A stretch of DNA of 64,000 nt. It comes from JACKHA01 sp041401985 (GTDB taxonomy: Bacteria > Planctomycetota > Phycisphaerae > Phycisphaerales > UBA1924). A program made the translations under genes and the position numbers. A model generated the notes under the pieces. That model did no database searches and was not told the origin of the DNA. It saw only the letters and a list, made by a program, of their open reading frames with translations. The stretch is taken from contig JAWKTE010000016.1 of assembly GCA_041401985.1 (NCBI GenBank), positions 1 through 64,000 of the forward strand, written 5' to 3'. Below, one piece after another: positions 36,966 to 46,490 of this stretch (the stretch's first letter is position 1; each line of letters begins with the position of its first letter).

Positions 36966-39545
36966 TCAGAACGGGATATCGAGGCTGAACGAGAACAGGC
37001 GTTCCTCGTCGGTGTCCTGCTTGACGATCGGAAACCCGAAGTCGAACGCCAGCGGCACCTGGCTCAGAGCCGGCACCGACACCCGGATGCCCAGGCCGAC
37101 CGACACGCGGTACTCGTCGAACCCGATGTCCTCCTCCACGGTACCCGTGTCGAGGAACACGACGCCCGAGAGCAGTTCCTGGTACAGCGGCTGCTCGAGT
37201 TCGACGCCCCAGAAGAACGACCACGACCCGCCGACCGCCTCGTCCGACGCCTCGCCATTGTCGGCCCGGATGCCGCGCGGCGAGACCCCGCGATAGTCGA
37301 ACCCGCGGAACGCACGCCCGCCCAGATAGAACCGCTCGTACGTCGGCACGTCGTCCTGGCCCTGGGGCGACCAGCCCGCGGCGGTCCGCATCGACAGGAT
37401 CGTCTGGCGGCCCAGCAGGTCCTCGCGGATGGCGAAGAACATGGTGTGCTCGGCCGACAGCCGCGTGAAGTTGAAGTCGCCGATGACCTGCTCGATCGAG
37501 AGTTCGGTCCGCGAGCCGCGCGTCGGGCGGACCCGATCGTCCACGTCGGTGCGGACCAGACCCGCGCCGAAGCCCATCAGCACCGAATCGTCGGCAACGT
37601 CGTAGAAGTCGGTCGGGCTGTCGGGTTCGAGGTCGGACAGGCCGACCTGCTCGAGCCGCACGAAACTGTTGCCGGTCCAGCGTGTGCCGAAGCGCCGGGC
37701 CAGGGTCCAGCGCGTGCCCAGCCGCTCCTCGTCGTACTGGCGGTAGTTGCGGCTGCGGTAGTATAACGACGCCGAGCCCGAGTAGTCGCTCTCGAACAGC
37801 GCGGGCTCGGACAGGCTGATCGCATACGTCTGGAACCGCGTGCCGGGCAACAGTTCGAGCCGCGCCGTCTGGCCCGCCCCTCGGAACGCGCGCCCCGAGA
37901 AGAAGTCGCCCCACGACTCGGGCCAGTCGTACAGATCGAAGTTCCGCTGCTCGACCGAGAAGCGCCCGGTCAGGCCGGCATCGGAATCGACGGCCGCGCC
38001 GAAGTTGAAGCGGCCCGTGTTGGTTTCCTGGACCTCGTACAGGACGTCGCGGTACAGCGGGTCGTCCTGATCCGGCGGCAGGATCGTGCCGCGGACGCTG
38101 CTCTGGCCCGTGGTCTGGTCGCGATGGAACAGATTGGTTGACTGGATGCGCTGGACGGACTCGTTCATCTCGCCGCGGTCGAGCGGACGGTCGGGCAGCG
38201 TCGTGATCTGGCGGCGGGGGACGCGGTCCTGCGTGATCTCGTCGCCGGTCACCCTCACCAGGCCGGTGCGAGTCACCGGCCCCGGCACGATCTGCAGGAT
38301 CAGATCGACCTGCGCCGAGTCGATCGCGCGCCGCTCAACCCGGTTCACCCGTGCGTCCGCGTGCCCCAGCGCGAATAGCGCGGTCAGCACGTCCTCCACC
38401 GAATCGTCGGCGTCGCGCGTGCCGTACGCCGCACCACGCTTGAGTTTGATCAGCCCCTCGATCTGCGCCGACGTGAACGGCTCCGGGCGGAACACGACGT
38501 ACCGGAACCCCTCATCCAGCGGCACGCCGATCAGTTCCTCGCCCTCGTCGAGCGCGGCCCTGGCCTCGCCCTCGCTCTCGAACGCCTCCCACTCGGCCGT
38601 CGGATAGAACACGCCCACGTTCCGCAGCGTGAACTGCTCGCCCTCGTCGATCAGGAACGTGACGATCACCTCGCGGCCATTCGGCGACGGGCGCACGATC
38701 CGGTCGGCCCGCACGTCCAGGAACCCGCGCGAGCGGTAGTAATCCACGATCGCCGCCACGTCCAGGTCCAGCGTGTCGTCGTTGACGTACCCACGCCCGA
38801 GCAGCCACGCGGCCTCGCTGCTGATCTGGTTGTGCAGCGTGCCCGGCGCGACCGACGAGTTTCCCTCGAACCGGATCTGCCCGATCCGGACGATGTCGCC
38901 CTCCTGGATCCGGAACAGCACGATGCCCGACTCGACCAGCGCCTCCTCGTCCCAGTCCACCTTGACCAGGTAGTACCCGGCCTCGCGGTACTTGTCCTCA
39001 AGCCGCCGGCGCAGGCGGTCGAGCGTGAAGCGGTCCACCGGCGCGCCCTCGATCAGCCCGATCTCCGCCAGCAGGTCGTCGTCGTCGAACCGCCGGTTGC
39101 CGACCGTCTGCACCGCCTGCACGATCGGCTGCGGGTCGAGCGTGTACGTCAGGCGGACCGAGCCGTCGGCCAGTTGCTGCACCTGGCTCTGCACCGTGCC
39201 GAACCGACCGAGGCGATTCAGCGAGCGGAGATCGTGCTCGGCCTGCTCGACGTTGAACGCCGTGCCCTCGACGAGGCGCAGTTGGTTCCTCGCGTACTGG
39301 TACGTGCGCTCGTCCAGCCCGCCGCGCGGGCGGTCGCCCCGCCCCGGACGCTGCAGCACCACCTCGCGGATCGGGCGTCCCTCGAAGACCGTCCAGTCCA
39401 CCGGCTGCTCGCTGCCGACCCGCGCCACCGCCGCGCCGTCGTCGGCGCCACGCGCCGGGGCGGCGAGCGTGAGCCCCGCCGCGAGCGCGAGCACGAGGGC
39501 GGCGGACGGGCCGAGGTTGCCCCGGGTTGATGGCGGTCTGGGCAT
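36966..39545 (-). CDS. bamA: Outer membrane assembly factor BamA/Omp85 family
   Basis: A signal peptide (SAALVLALAAGLTLAAPARGA) is followed by about five POTRA-like modules (for example REVVLQRPGRGDRP, VQTVGNRRFDDDDLLAEIGL, IGQIRFEGNSSVAPGTL, GLVRVTGDEITQD) and a C-terminal beta-barrel from about 560. The barrel has the Omp85 signature FYLGGRAFRGFDYRGVSPRG and ends in the aromatic SFSLDIPF. The ~859 residues are normal. It inserts barrel proteins in the outer membrane, which supports a diderm envelope for this organism. Start at 39,545 (MPRPPSTRGNLG) is preferred to 39,569. Confidence 0.9.
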   Translation of the reverse strand: MPRPPSTRGNLGPSAALVLALAAGLTLAAPARGADDGAAVARVGSEQPVDWTVFEGRPIREVVLQRPGRGDRPRGGLDERTYQYARNQLRLVEGTAFNVEQAEHDLRSLNRLGRFGTVQSQVQQLADGSVRLTYTLDPQPIVQAVQTVGNRRFDDDDLLAEIGLIEGAPVDRFTLDRLRRRLEDKYREAGYYLVKVDWDEEALVESGIVLFRIQEGDIVRIGQIRFEGNSSVAPGTLHNQISSEAAWLLGRGYVNDDTLDLDVAAIVDYYRSRGFLDVRADRIVRPSPNGREVIVTFLIDEGEQFTLRNVGVFYPTAEWEAFESEGEARAALDEGEELIGVPLDEGFRYVVFRPEPFTSAQIEGLIKLKRGAAYGTRDADDSVEDVLTALFALGHADARVNRVERRAIDSAQVDLILQIVPGPVTRTGLVRVTGDEITQDRVPRRQITTLPDRPLDRGEMNESVQRIQSTNLFHRDQTTGQSSVRGTILPPDQDDPLYRDVLYEVQETNTGRFNFGAAVDSDAGLTGRFSVEQRNFDLYDWPESWGDFFSGRAFRGAGQTARLELLPGTRFQTYAISLSEPALFESDYSGSASLYYRSRNYRQYDEERLGTRWTLARRFGTRWTGNSFVRLEQVGLSDLEPDSPTDFYDVADDSVLMGFGAGLVRTDVDDRVRPTRGSRTELSIEQVIGDFNFTRLSAEHTMFFAIREDLLGRQTILSMRTAAGWSPQGQDDVPTYERFYLGGRAFRGFDYRGVSPRGIRADNGEASDEAVGGSWSFFWGVELEQPLYQELLSGVVFLDTGTVEEDIGFDEYRVSVGLGIRVSVPALSQVPLAFDFGFPIVKQDTDEERLFSFSLDIPF

Positions 39546-39851
39546 GGGGGACAGGACAATACCCGCCAACGTTGGCGTTCACAAACCTGAGGGGATGGTG
39601 GTTGCGCGCCAAGCCGGGAAAGCGGCCGCCCGGATGTGTACGCCCCGTTCCGGGGTTTCACCTGATCTGTTCCCGTTCTGGATGGGAGGTGGAAAGTCCT
39701 GTGGATTCCGCCCCCGCAACCGGGGTGGCCTGGCTACGCTCCCCGCCCCCGGAAGCGTCACCCTGCTTCCGGGGACCGGCCACGGCTGGCCGGTTTGCGG
39801 GCGGGCCGGCGTGGCCGCCGCATCGCGTGCTGTCAGGACGACAAGGCGACT

Positions 39852-40361
39852 ATGAACCAACGAGATGTGCATGACGCCGGGGCGGCCAGCCCCGCGAGGT
39901 GGCGTTTGGATCTCCGAGCCGCGGCGGCGCGGTGGCGGGTCGCGGTTCGGCGGGCGCGGATGGCCGGGCTTGTCGGTGTTGCCGGGCTGTCGGTTGCTGG
40001 GGGAATCGGGGCGATCGCGGCCCTGCTCCGCCCAGAGGTTGTCGGGCTCGTGTCCACGCCCATGCTGCTCGGCATCGTCGGCATGGTCGTGCTGCCGGGC
40101 GCGGCGGCGGCGGCGGTCGGGTTGGAGCGCCGGGCGGTGGGGCACGCCGGTGACCGGGTCGTGGCGGCCGATGCGATCGGGGCGGTCGCGCCTGCCCGAG
40201 GCGTCGCGACCCCCGCGGCGTCGTACCAGGCCGTGGAGCACCCGGCCGGCAGTGGTGGGGGCGATACGGGCGGCGACCCGTGGCGGCACCGGCACTCGCG
40301 GACGGAGCCACGCGTCGAAGGCCGCGGCGACGCTCGCGGGCCGAAGGCCGAGGCGGCGTAG
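39852..40361 (+). CDS. Possible small membrane protein
   Basis: ATG at 39,852 gives MNQRDVHDAGAASPARW, then two hydrophobic segments (MAGLVGVAGLSVAGGIGAIAALL and a second from VVGLVSTPMLLGIVGMVVLP) and a hydrophilic tail. The opposite strand also reads rather protein-like here (for instance RECRNVLRRLGLRPASVAAAFDAWL near 40,350), so the coding strand is not certain. No family is recognised. Confidence 0.4.
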   Translation: MNQRDVHDAGAASPARWRLDLRAAAARWRVAVRRARMAGLVGVAGLSVAGGIGAIAALLRPEVVGLVSTPMLLGIVGMVVLPGAAAAAVGLERRAVGHAGDRVVAADAIGAVAPARGVATPAASYQAVEHPAGSGGGDTGGDPWRHRHSRTEPRVEGRGDARGPKAEAA

Positions 40362-40470
40362 GACGTTTCGGCACTCGCGTCGCGTATCGTGGTCGGGCAC
40401 GGCTGTGCACATGTGTTGACCCACGCGGGTCGCACGCGGTAAAGCCGAGCCGAAGCCCGCGACCCACGCC

Positions 40471-40977
40471 ATGCCCGAGCAAGCACGCGATCACGATGCC
40501 GCGCCGAGCGTGCCCGACGCGCTCGATCAGGCCAACGAGGCCGACACCCATCCCGTCGTGCTCTTCGACGGCGTGTGCAACCTGTGCAACTCGAGCGTCC
40601 AGTGGATCATCCGGCGCGACCGGCGGGCGTTGTTCCGTTTCGCGTCGCTTCAGTCCGAGGCCGCGCGGCGGCTGCTCGAGCGCCACGCGCCTGGGCGGAC
40701 GTTGCCGGACAGCGTCGTGCTGGTCGCCGAGGGTCGTGTGCTCGTGAAGTCGTCGGCGGCGCTGGGAGTCGCGCGCCGCCTGGGCCCGCCGTGGTCGCTG
40801 GCGATGGCGGCGTGGATCGTGCCGCGCCCTGTGCGCGACTGGGTGTACGCGTGGGTCGCGCGGAACCGGTACCGCTGGTTCGGCAAACGCGAGGCGTGTA
40901 TGGTGCCGAGCGCGGCGTTGCGGGGGCGGTTCCTGGAATCGGGCGCCGCTCCAAGCGAGCCCTCGGTGCAATCTTAG
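40471..40977 (+). CDS. DCC-family thiol-disulfide oxidoreductase-like protein (DUF393)
   Basis: The motif VVLFDGVCNLCNSSVQWIIRRD (from about residue 29) is the DCC family hallmark, a thioredoxin-fold CxxC (CNLC). It is followed by FRFASLQSEAARRLL, VLVAEGRVLVKSSAAL and the C-terminal YRWFGKREACMVPS. The 168-residue length is typical. The family is thought to exchange disulfides, but substrates are unknown. The first 28 residues are a hydrophilic, poorly conserved extension. It is a single-gene unit. Confidence 0.85.
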   Translation: MPEQARDHDAAPSVPDALDQANEADTHPVVLFDGVCNLCNSSVQWIIRRDRRALFRFASLQSEAARRLLERHAPGRTLPDSVVLVAEGRVLVKSSAALGVARRLGPPWSLAMAAWIVPRPVRDWVYAWVARNRYRWFGKREACMVPSAALRGRFLESGAAPSEPSVQS

Positions 40978-41071
40978 GAAAGGCATCGGATGTGCCACGA
41001 CCTTGCGGCTCTGGGCAAGGTCGTGCTCCGCCCTCTCCCCTCTCCTGCTTCTACCCCCCATTCACCCTCGC

Positions 41072-41107
41072 CACAACCTTTGGCCAGAGCCCCGAAGGCC
41101 GTGGCAC
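41072..41107 (+). repeat. 38-bp GAGCCCCGAAGG repeat, copy 1
   Basis: Shares the core GGCCAGAGCCCCGAAGGCCG and GTGGCAC end with copies at 41,261 and (inverted) 49,635. Confidence 0.65.
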
Positions 41108-41260
41108 ACTCGCTTGCGCGTCGCGTTCGCCGGGGCGGGCCCGACGTGTGGCATGCCTGCTGCTCTGAGCAGCCATGGTCGATAAGCGGAGTGAATTGCA
41201 CGCTCGCCATGCCTGTGCAAAGCCACAGGCATGCCACACTTTGGGCGTCCTTCCCTTATC

Positions 41261-41298
41261 GGCACGACCTTCGGCCCGAGCCCCGAAGGCCGTGGCAC
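41261..41298 (+). repeat. 38-bp GAGCCCCGAAGG repeat, copy 2
   Basis: Begins GGCACGACC and ends CGTGGCAC around the core GAGCCCCGAAGG; nearly identical to the inverted copy at 49,635-49,672. Confidence 0.7.
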
Positions 41299-41381
41299 GG
41301 GCGTTCGCGTGCGCGTCGCGAACGCATGCAGGATCGCCCGATTCTGTGCCGCCTGCTCCTCCCCGGTCTCCAGCCACTCGC

Positions 41382-41768
41382 TCACCGCATGCTCGACCAC
41401 ACCACGTACCCCACCCCGTAGAGCACCCCCCCGATCACCGCGGCCACCACCGCCCCGAGCCCCCCGTTCATCCCGCACGCCGCGCGGATGCCGCCCCAGA
41501 TCAGCCCCACCGGTGGCACGAAGAACGACACCAGGTACAGCACGTTGTGCTCTCCCGGCTCGCTGATCTTCTTCGGCGGCTGGTAACTGTCCAGCGCCCA
41601 GTCCTTGCCCTGCTTGCGGTACACCTCGTGCCGCGACGGGCACTTGATCATCTCGGGGTCCATGCCGATCGACTCGGCATGGGCGATCGCCTCGTTGATC
41701 GAGGTCTTCTTCGTCTCGTACGTGCGGAAGGTCCCCTGCTGGAACCCGGAAACGATGTAGATCGGCAT
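41382..41768 (-). CDS. Hypothetical protein with C-terminal membrane helices
   Basis: ATG at 41,768 starts MPIYIVSGFQQGTFRTYETKKTSINEAIAHAESIGMDPEMI, a small soluble domain. The C-terminal 50 residues hold two hydrophobic segments (VLYLVSFFVPPVGLIWGGI; LGAVVAAVIGGVLYGVGYVVW). The 128-residue protein has no known domain. It is followed 81 bases upstream by another small membrane protein on the same strand. Confidence 0.6.
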   Translation of the reverse strand: MPIYIVSGFQQGTFRTYETKKTSINEAIAHAESIGMDPEMIKCPSRHEVYRKQGKDWALDSYQPPKKISEPGEHNVLYLVSFFVPPVGLIWGGIRAACGMNGGLGAVVAAVIGGVLYGVGYVVWSSMR

Positions 41769-41849
41769 GGGGCACAGGATACCGCCGCACGCGATCCGCG
41801 GCGAGATCGACCGCGGCAACGACGATCCACGGGTGGTTCCACCCATCCG

Positions 41850-42185
41850 TCAGACGAACATGTGTCCATTGGCGGCGATGAGCGCAAGGGCCGTGCCCCC
41901 AACAATCGTCGCCACCCCGAGGGCCACGGGCACGAAGCCCAGCCGCCCCGACGTGGCCCGAAGCACCTCCACGAGCCCGCTGAGCACGCCGATCGCCAGG
42001 CCGACGAAGCACAGCGCCACCGGCACGAGCAGCCGAGCGCTCGGACGTATCACGTCCATCTCCTCGATCAGCACATAGAGAACGCCCGCGAGCAAGGCGC
42101 CCGCCACGGCACAGCCAATCGATTTGCCCAGGCCCCGAGCCAGCGACGGAGCCGGGCGTGCGGACGTTGTCCTGATCGTCTCCAT
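41850..42185 (-). CDS. Small membrane protein, three helices
   Basis: ATG at 42,185 gives METIRTTSARPAPSLARGLGK and three hydrophobic segments (IGCAVAGALLAGVLYVLI, LLVPVALCFVGLAIGVL, FVPVALGVATIVGGTALALIA). The 111-residue protein has no recognisable family. It lies upstream of the other small membrane protein on the same strand, and the two may form an operon. Confidence 0.55.
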   Translation of the reverse strand: METIRTTSARPAPSLARGLGKSIGCAVAGALLAGVLYVLIEEMDVIRPSARLLVPVALCFVGLAIGVLSGLVEVLRATSGRLGFVPVALGVATIVGGTALALIAANGHMFV

Positions 42186-42543
42186 GCGTGGACCCCTTGG
42201 GGTTTGACGGCCGCTCGCCCGACGGCCGGGATCCCCGCCGCGGTGGAGGGGACACGCCCGGGCCGGCGGCAGCCGGTCGGTGAGTAACGTGGCGTGAAAC
42301 GACCCTTGAGGCCGCAACGAGCCGCAGTCCGGCGGCCTCTTTGAAGACCCCGATCCCCTCCCGCGATGTCCTCGGCGCGCCAGGTCGTGTGGGACCTGCG
42401 CGAGTCACAAGCGGGCGTCACGCTCACAGCGGGTCGTCGGCGATGTGACCTTGAGCCGGATACGACCACAGGCCGACAACCATCGCCTCCTTACCTCCGA
42501 ACACCTCCGTCGCCGCGTCCCCCTCTCGTGGTACGCTGCCCAG

Positions 42544-43470
42544 ATGGCTTCCTGCACCCGCTCTCGCACCTGCCGCCGACACCTCGCTCGCCGCCGTTGC
42601 GAGCGAACCCCGTCCCGCCCCGCCTTCACCCTCATCGAACTCCTGGTCGTCATCGCCATCATCGCGCTTCTGATCGGCATCATCCTGCCGTCGCTGGCCG
42701 GCGTGCGTGAGGCCGGGCGCTCGGCGATCTGCCTGTCCAACCAGCGCCAGATCGGGATCGCGATCACCCAGTACTCGACGGAGAACACCGACTGGGTGCC
42801 GCGCGAGTCGGGCGGCGTCGGCTTCGTTGCGGGCAGCCCGCCCTCGCCGCCCGGGTTCCCCGCCCTGCACCCGCGGTACCGCATGCCGTGGGCGTTCGCG
42901 GCCCGCCCGTTCCTCGACTCGCGCTTCACGTGGGACTCGCTCACCACCGACTTCTACCGCTCGATCCAGATGTACAAGGACCCGTCCCGCCCCGTCGAGT
43001 CGCACCAGTCGAACAGTCCGGCGCTGGCGGGAGTCGTCGGGCACCAGATCCACTACGTGGTCAACGGCGTGGGCTTCGGCGCGCCGTCCAACTGGCCGTG
43101 GCCGAACCTCGGCGACACCGACTACAAGCCCATGACGCGCCTGCCGCGATTGCCGCGACCCGACCAGGTCATGTACCTGGCCGACTACGGCGAGGACGAT
43201 CAAGGCCTGAACTGGAACACCGCGTACGGATCGCCCAACGAGATCAACATCGCGATCTTCTACGACGTCCGCGAGCGGGCCCATGTCTCGGGCAACCCGC
43301 TCACGCTGCGTGTCGCGCCGAACCGCCACCGCACCGGCGCCAACGCCGTGTTCCACGACCTGCACGCGGCGTGGCAGCGGGCCGAGGAGTACACGAAGAT
43401 CGAGAACTGGGACGATGCCGACCGGAACTGGTGGCAATCGGTGTTCCCGAAGCCACCGAACTTTCCGTGA
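42544..43470 (+). CDS. Type IV prepilin-like (DUF1559-style) protein
   Basis: ATG at 42,544 opens MASCTRSRTCRRHLARRRCERTPSRPAFTLIELLVVIAIIALLIGIILPSL: a basic leader, the prepilin cleavage site before FTLIELLVV with E at +5, and the pilin N-terminal helix. The rest (VREAGRSAICLSNQRQIGIAITQYSTENTDWVP ... APNRHRTGANAVFHDLHAAW) matches the large planctomycete family of secreted prepilin-like proteins. The 308 residues are normal. It should be cleaved by a prepilin peptidase and could be part of a pseudopilus or be exported; the function of this family is unknown. Confidence 0.85.
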   Translation: MASCTRSRTCRRHLARRRCERTPSRPAFTLIELLVVIAIIALLIGIILPSLAGVREAGRSAICLSNQRQIGIAITQYSTENTDWVPRESGGVGFVAGSPPSPPGFPALHPRYRMPWAFAARPFLDSRFTWDSLTTDFYRSIQMYKDPSRPVESHQSNSPALAGVVGHQIHYVVNGVGFGAPSNWPWPNLGDTDYKPMTRLPRLPRPDQVMYLADYGEDDQGLNWNTAYGSPNEINIAIFYDVRERAHVSGNPLTLRVAPNRHRTGANAVFHDLHAAWQRAEEYTKIENWDDADRNWWQSVFPKPPNFP

Positions 43471-43591
43471 CGCGCATCACGCCACGCCGGATCGACCGGC
43501 GTTGCCACCCGCCAACGCCCCGATGCGTGGCACCGCTGTGGTTCGGAACAGCCAGGCGATTCACGGGTGAAGCCCGCTCTCCCGCACCGCA

Positions 43592-44416
43592 TCACTGGCC
43601 CGCACCCTCGCCACGCCCCTCTCGCACGGGCGGTTCGAGTCCCTCGAGATCGCGCACGAATCCGGCCTTGCCCCGCTTGATGTCGCGCAGCGACCAACGC
43701 TCGACCCGCCCGAGCCGCGCGACGAGCAGGTGGCCGCGCGAGTCCCAGCAGGCCCAGTCCGGCGCGGGGTCCATCACCTCCGGCCGCCCTTCCAAATCGA
43801 AGCGGAACTTGTACCCGTTTCGGTAGCCGGCGTATGCGATGCCGAGCGCGGGGTGCTTCGGCGTCGGCTGCTTCCGCCTCGTGCCCTTCTCGCCTGTGGC
43901 GTCGTTCGGGCGGTCGTACTCGAAGCCGTCGCGCTTGAGGCGGGGGAAGATGTTCCCGAGGTCCTCGCTGTTCCCGAGACGGAATCCCTCGGGCAACTCA
44001 TGGACCAGTTCGGGCGCGCCGGCCCGGGTGTTCGGCCCCACGTCGGACTCGATCTCGCCGAACCAGGCGTTGCAGATCAGCCGCCCGTCAGGCATGAAGA
44101 ACCCGCCGCCGTTCCACGAGCCCATGTTGGCCGAGTGGTACACCGCCGTGAGCCGCGGCGGGCGGCACAGCCCGTTCCACGTCTGTCCGCGATCGCCCAT
44201 CGCCAGGTACACCATCCACGAGCCGTCCGGCGACAGGTCGCAGCGCCCGGCGTACAGCTTCCCCCGAAACCACGACCCATGCTCGATCCTGTCCTTGTCC
44301 GTCCGCCACAGCATCACATGCCACTGGCGGCTCGGCTTGCGGCGCAGGATGACCGCCACCGGCGCGTCCAGCGCCGGGAGCAGGTGCAGCCGCGCTGGGG
44401 GGAGAATGGCGGCCAT
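43592..44416 (-). CDS. Hypothetical protein with WD/TolB-like segments
   Basis: The 274-residue protein begins MAAILPPARLHLLPALDAPVAVILRRKPSRQWHVMLWRTDKDRIEHGSWF and contains beta-rich repeats such as CDLSPDGSWMVYLAMG, GGGFFMPDGRLICNAWF and ACWDSRGHLLVARLGRVERWSLRD, consistent with a small propeller. There is no signal peptide. I know similar uncharacterised proteins from planctomycetes but no function. It stands alone between convergent neighbours. Confidence 0.6.
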   Translation of the reverse strand: MAAILPPARLHLLPALDAPVAVILRRKPSRQWHVMLWRTDKDRIEHGSWFRGKLYAGRCDLSPDGSWMVYLAMGDRGQTWNGLCRPPRLTAVYHSANMGSWNGGGFFMPDGRLICNAWFGEIESDVGPNTRAGAPELVHELPEGFRLGNSEDLGNIFPRLKRDGFEYDRPNDATGEKGTRRKQPTPKHPALGIAYAGYRNGYKFRFDLEGRPEVMDPAPDWACWDSRGHLLVARLGRVERWSLRDIKRGKAGFVRDLEGLEPPVREGRGEGAGQ

Positions 44417-44460
44417 CTGACTCCCGAGTCGGCGGAGGAGCGATGCCTTGAACCGCCGAC

Positions 44461-45024
44461 CTACTTGGCGATTTGCTCGAGTCGGTCCATGATCCGATGC
44501 CCGTTGGCTGCCAGCGTCGCCACGATTTCCGAGTCCCCCACGAACCCAGAGAGCGCGAGCTGTGTCTGGTTGATCAACAACTGGAAGTGCAGTGTTACGA
44601 CATGCATCAGCGCCAGCCGCTCAATCGGGGCGACTGGGCTATCAGCAATTTGTGGGTCGTCCGCGGCGAGCACCGCGAAGCGATGGAGAATGACCTTCGT
44701 CACCGAGCCCAGATTCCGGGCAGATTGGTGAATGCCGTCCTGGAGTGCTACGGACGCCGTCCAGTCTGCAACTCGCGTCTTGAACTCTTTCAGGAACTCT
44801 TCAACCTGCTCATACGTCCATCCGCGTGTCCGCTTGCACTCCGACGTCCACTCGATGAGCAGGCAGTACTGTGCCGCCTCCAACCATGTGCCCGTCGGAT
44901 CGGACTGCGGCGAAAGATCAAGCGCAATGCGCTTGTGGACGCGCTTCCGCCCCGAGACTATCACATCCACACCCCGAGAGGCCGCGGATCGGGTGCCGAA
45001 GAGGGTTCGTAGGAGGCGACTCAT
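44461..45024 (-). CDS. Hypothetical 187-residue protein
   Basis: The product MSRLLRTLFGTRSAASRGVDVIVSGRKRVHKRIALDLSP ... GHRIMDRLEQIAK is mostly alpha-helical with a moderately hydrophobic C-terminal half (LMHVVTLHFQLLINQTQLALSG). Codon use is less GC-rich than its neighbours. It lies three bases downstream of the stop-proximal region of the E2 gene on the same strand. No family is recognised. Confidence 0.5.
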   Translation of the reverse strand: MSRLLRTLFGTRSAASRGVDVIVSGRKRVHKRIALDLSPQSDPTGTWLEAAQYCLLIEWTSECKRTRGWTYEQVEEFLKEFKTRVADWTASVALQDGIHQSARNLGSVTKVILHRFAVLAADDPQIADSPVAPIERLALMHVVTLHFQLLINQTQLALSGFVGDSEIVATLAANGHRIMDRLEQIAK

Positions 45025-45027
45025 GGC

Positions 45028-46401
45028 TCATCCCCGCGCCGGCCCCATCAACCCCTCCGGCTCCTGCAGCAACTCCACGATCTTCGCCAGCGCCAGCGCC
45101 GCCGTCGCGCCATCAACGACCCGGTGGTCGCACGCCAGGCTCAGCGGCATCAGTTTGCCGACCCTGAACCACCCGTTCTTGACCACCATCCCCTCGCGCG
45201 TCCGCCCGACCGCCAGGATGCCCACCTCCGGGTAGTTGATGATCGGCGTCGCGAACCGCCCCGCGTACGAGCCGACGTTGCTGATCGTGAACGTCGAGCC
45301 CGACAGCGCATCCCGCGTGATCGACTTGTCGCGGGCCGCCTTGGCCGTCGCGTTGACCGCACGCCCGATCTCCAGCACGCCCAGGCGATCGGCGTCGCGC
45401 ACCACCGGCACCATCAGCCCCTGCTCCGTGTCGGTCGCGATGCCCAGGTGCACCCAGCGGTGCCGCACGATCTCGCCCGCCTCGTCGTCCATCCACGAGT
45501 TGAGAGCCCCGAACTCCCCGCCCAGCACGCGGCACACCGCCGAGCACACGAACGGCAGGAACGAGACCTTCTCGCCGCTGGCCGAAGCGAGGCGACGACG
45601 CAGGTCGTCCAGCGCCGACACGTCCGCCTCGTCCATCACGTTGAAATGCACGGCCTGGTTGACCGAGTGGCGCAGCGCCTGGGCGATGTTCCGGCGCACG
45701 CCGCGAACCGGGATCCGCTGGGTCTCCTGGCCCTGCGGAATCGCCGGCAGCGCGGGACGAGGCGCCGGGGCCGAAGTCGCGGCCCCCTGACCCGTCGACC
45801 GCGGCGGCATCATCGGCACGCGGGCCGACGGTGCCGCGCCCTGCCGCGCTCCGCCGCCACCGCTCGCCGCCGCCCGCACGTCCTTCTCCGTCACCCGCCC
45901 GCCGATGCCCGTGCCGGCGACGTGGTTGATGTCCACACCCAGATCGCGCGCGATCCGGCGCACCGCCGGCGTCGCCAGCGCCTTGCCGTCCGACGACACG
46001 CCCGCCAGCGTCGAGCCCACCTGCCCGACCACGGTCCCGGCATCCTCGGTCCGCTCCGGCACCGCCGAGGGCACGGCGTCATCGTGCGACGCCCGCGCCG
46101 GCGCGCTCCGCGGCGCGTCCTTGGCCGGAGCAGCCGTCCCGTTGCCGCCCTGGTACGTCACGAACGGGTCGCCGATCTTGACCACCTCGCCGTCCTTGCC
46201 GTGGAGCGTCGCGATCACGCCGGCCCGCGGGCTGGGGATCTCCGTCAGGGCCTTGTCGGTGTTGACCTCGGCCAGCGACTGGTTCTCCTCGACCGCGTCG
46301 CCCGGCTTGACCAGCCACTTGATGATCTCGGCCTCCTGCAGGCCCTCGCCGATGTCGGGCAGAAGGAAAACGTTGGGGTCGGATGAGTGCTTTCCGGCCA
46401 T
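45028..46401 (-). CDS. 2-oxoacid dehydrogenase dihydrolipoyl acyltransferase (E2)
   Basis: The 457-residue protein has the E2 order of domains: lipoyl domain with the lipoyl-lysine in VNTDKALTEI (K50), a peripheral-subunit binding domain at about 143-176 (ATPAVRRIARDLGVDINHVAGTGIGGRVTEKDV), and the catalytic acyltransferase domain ending with DHRVVDGATAALAL. The histidine-aspartate of DHRVVDG is the active site. It would transfer acyl groups to CoA in pyruvate or branched-chain oxoacid dehydrogenase. E1 and E3 genes are not next to it. Pyruvate versus branched-chain specificity cannot be told from sequence here. Confidence 0.92.
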   Translation of the reverse strand: MAGKHSSDPNVFLLPDIGEGLQEAEIIKWLVKPGDAVEENQSLAEVNTDKALTEIPSPRAGVIATLHGKDGEVVKIGDPFVTYQGGNGTAAPAKDAPRSAPARASHDDAVPSAVPERTEDAGTVVGQVGSTLAGVSSDGKALATPAVRRIARDLGVDINHVAGTGIGGRVTEKDVRAAASGGGGARQGAAPSARVPMMPPRSTGQGAATSAPAPRPALPAIPQGQETQRIPVRGVRRNIAQALRHSVNQAVHFNVMDEADVSALDDLRRRLASASGEKVSFLPFVCSAVCRVLGGEFGALNSWMDDEAGEIVRHRWVHLGIATDTEQGLMVPVVRDADRLGVLEIGRAVNATAKAARDKSITRDALSGSTFTISNVGSYAGRFATPIINYPEVGILAVGRTREGMVVKNGWFRVGKLMPLSLACDHRVVDGATAALALAKIVELLQEPEGLMGPARG

Positions 46402-46490
46402 GGCTGGGTCCTCTGCGGGTGAGTCAGGGGGGGCCGCGACGGAACCCCCGCGGCGAACACCGATTCTAGCGGCGGGAGGGCGAGCGCGAC

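Noticed and set aside
36340..37914. 524-codon minus-strand frame across the bamA 3' end and receiver gene
   Set aside because: It crosses two genes whose own frames show clear domain motifs, and it is Arg/Gly/Pro-rich.
45124..46386. 420-codon plus-strand frame opposite the E2 gene
   Set aside because: Antisense shadow rich in R and H; the E2 frame has all family motifs.
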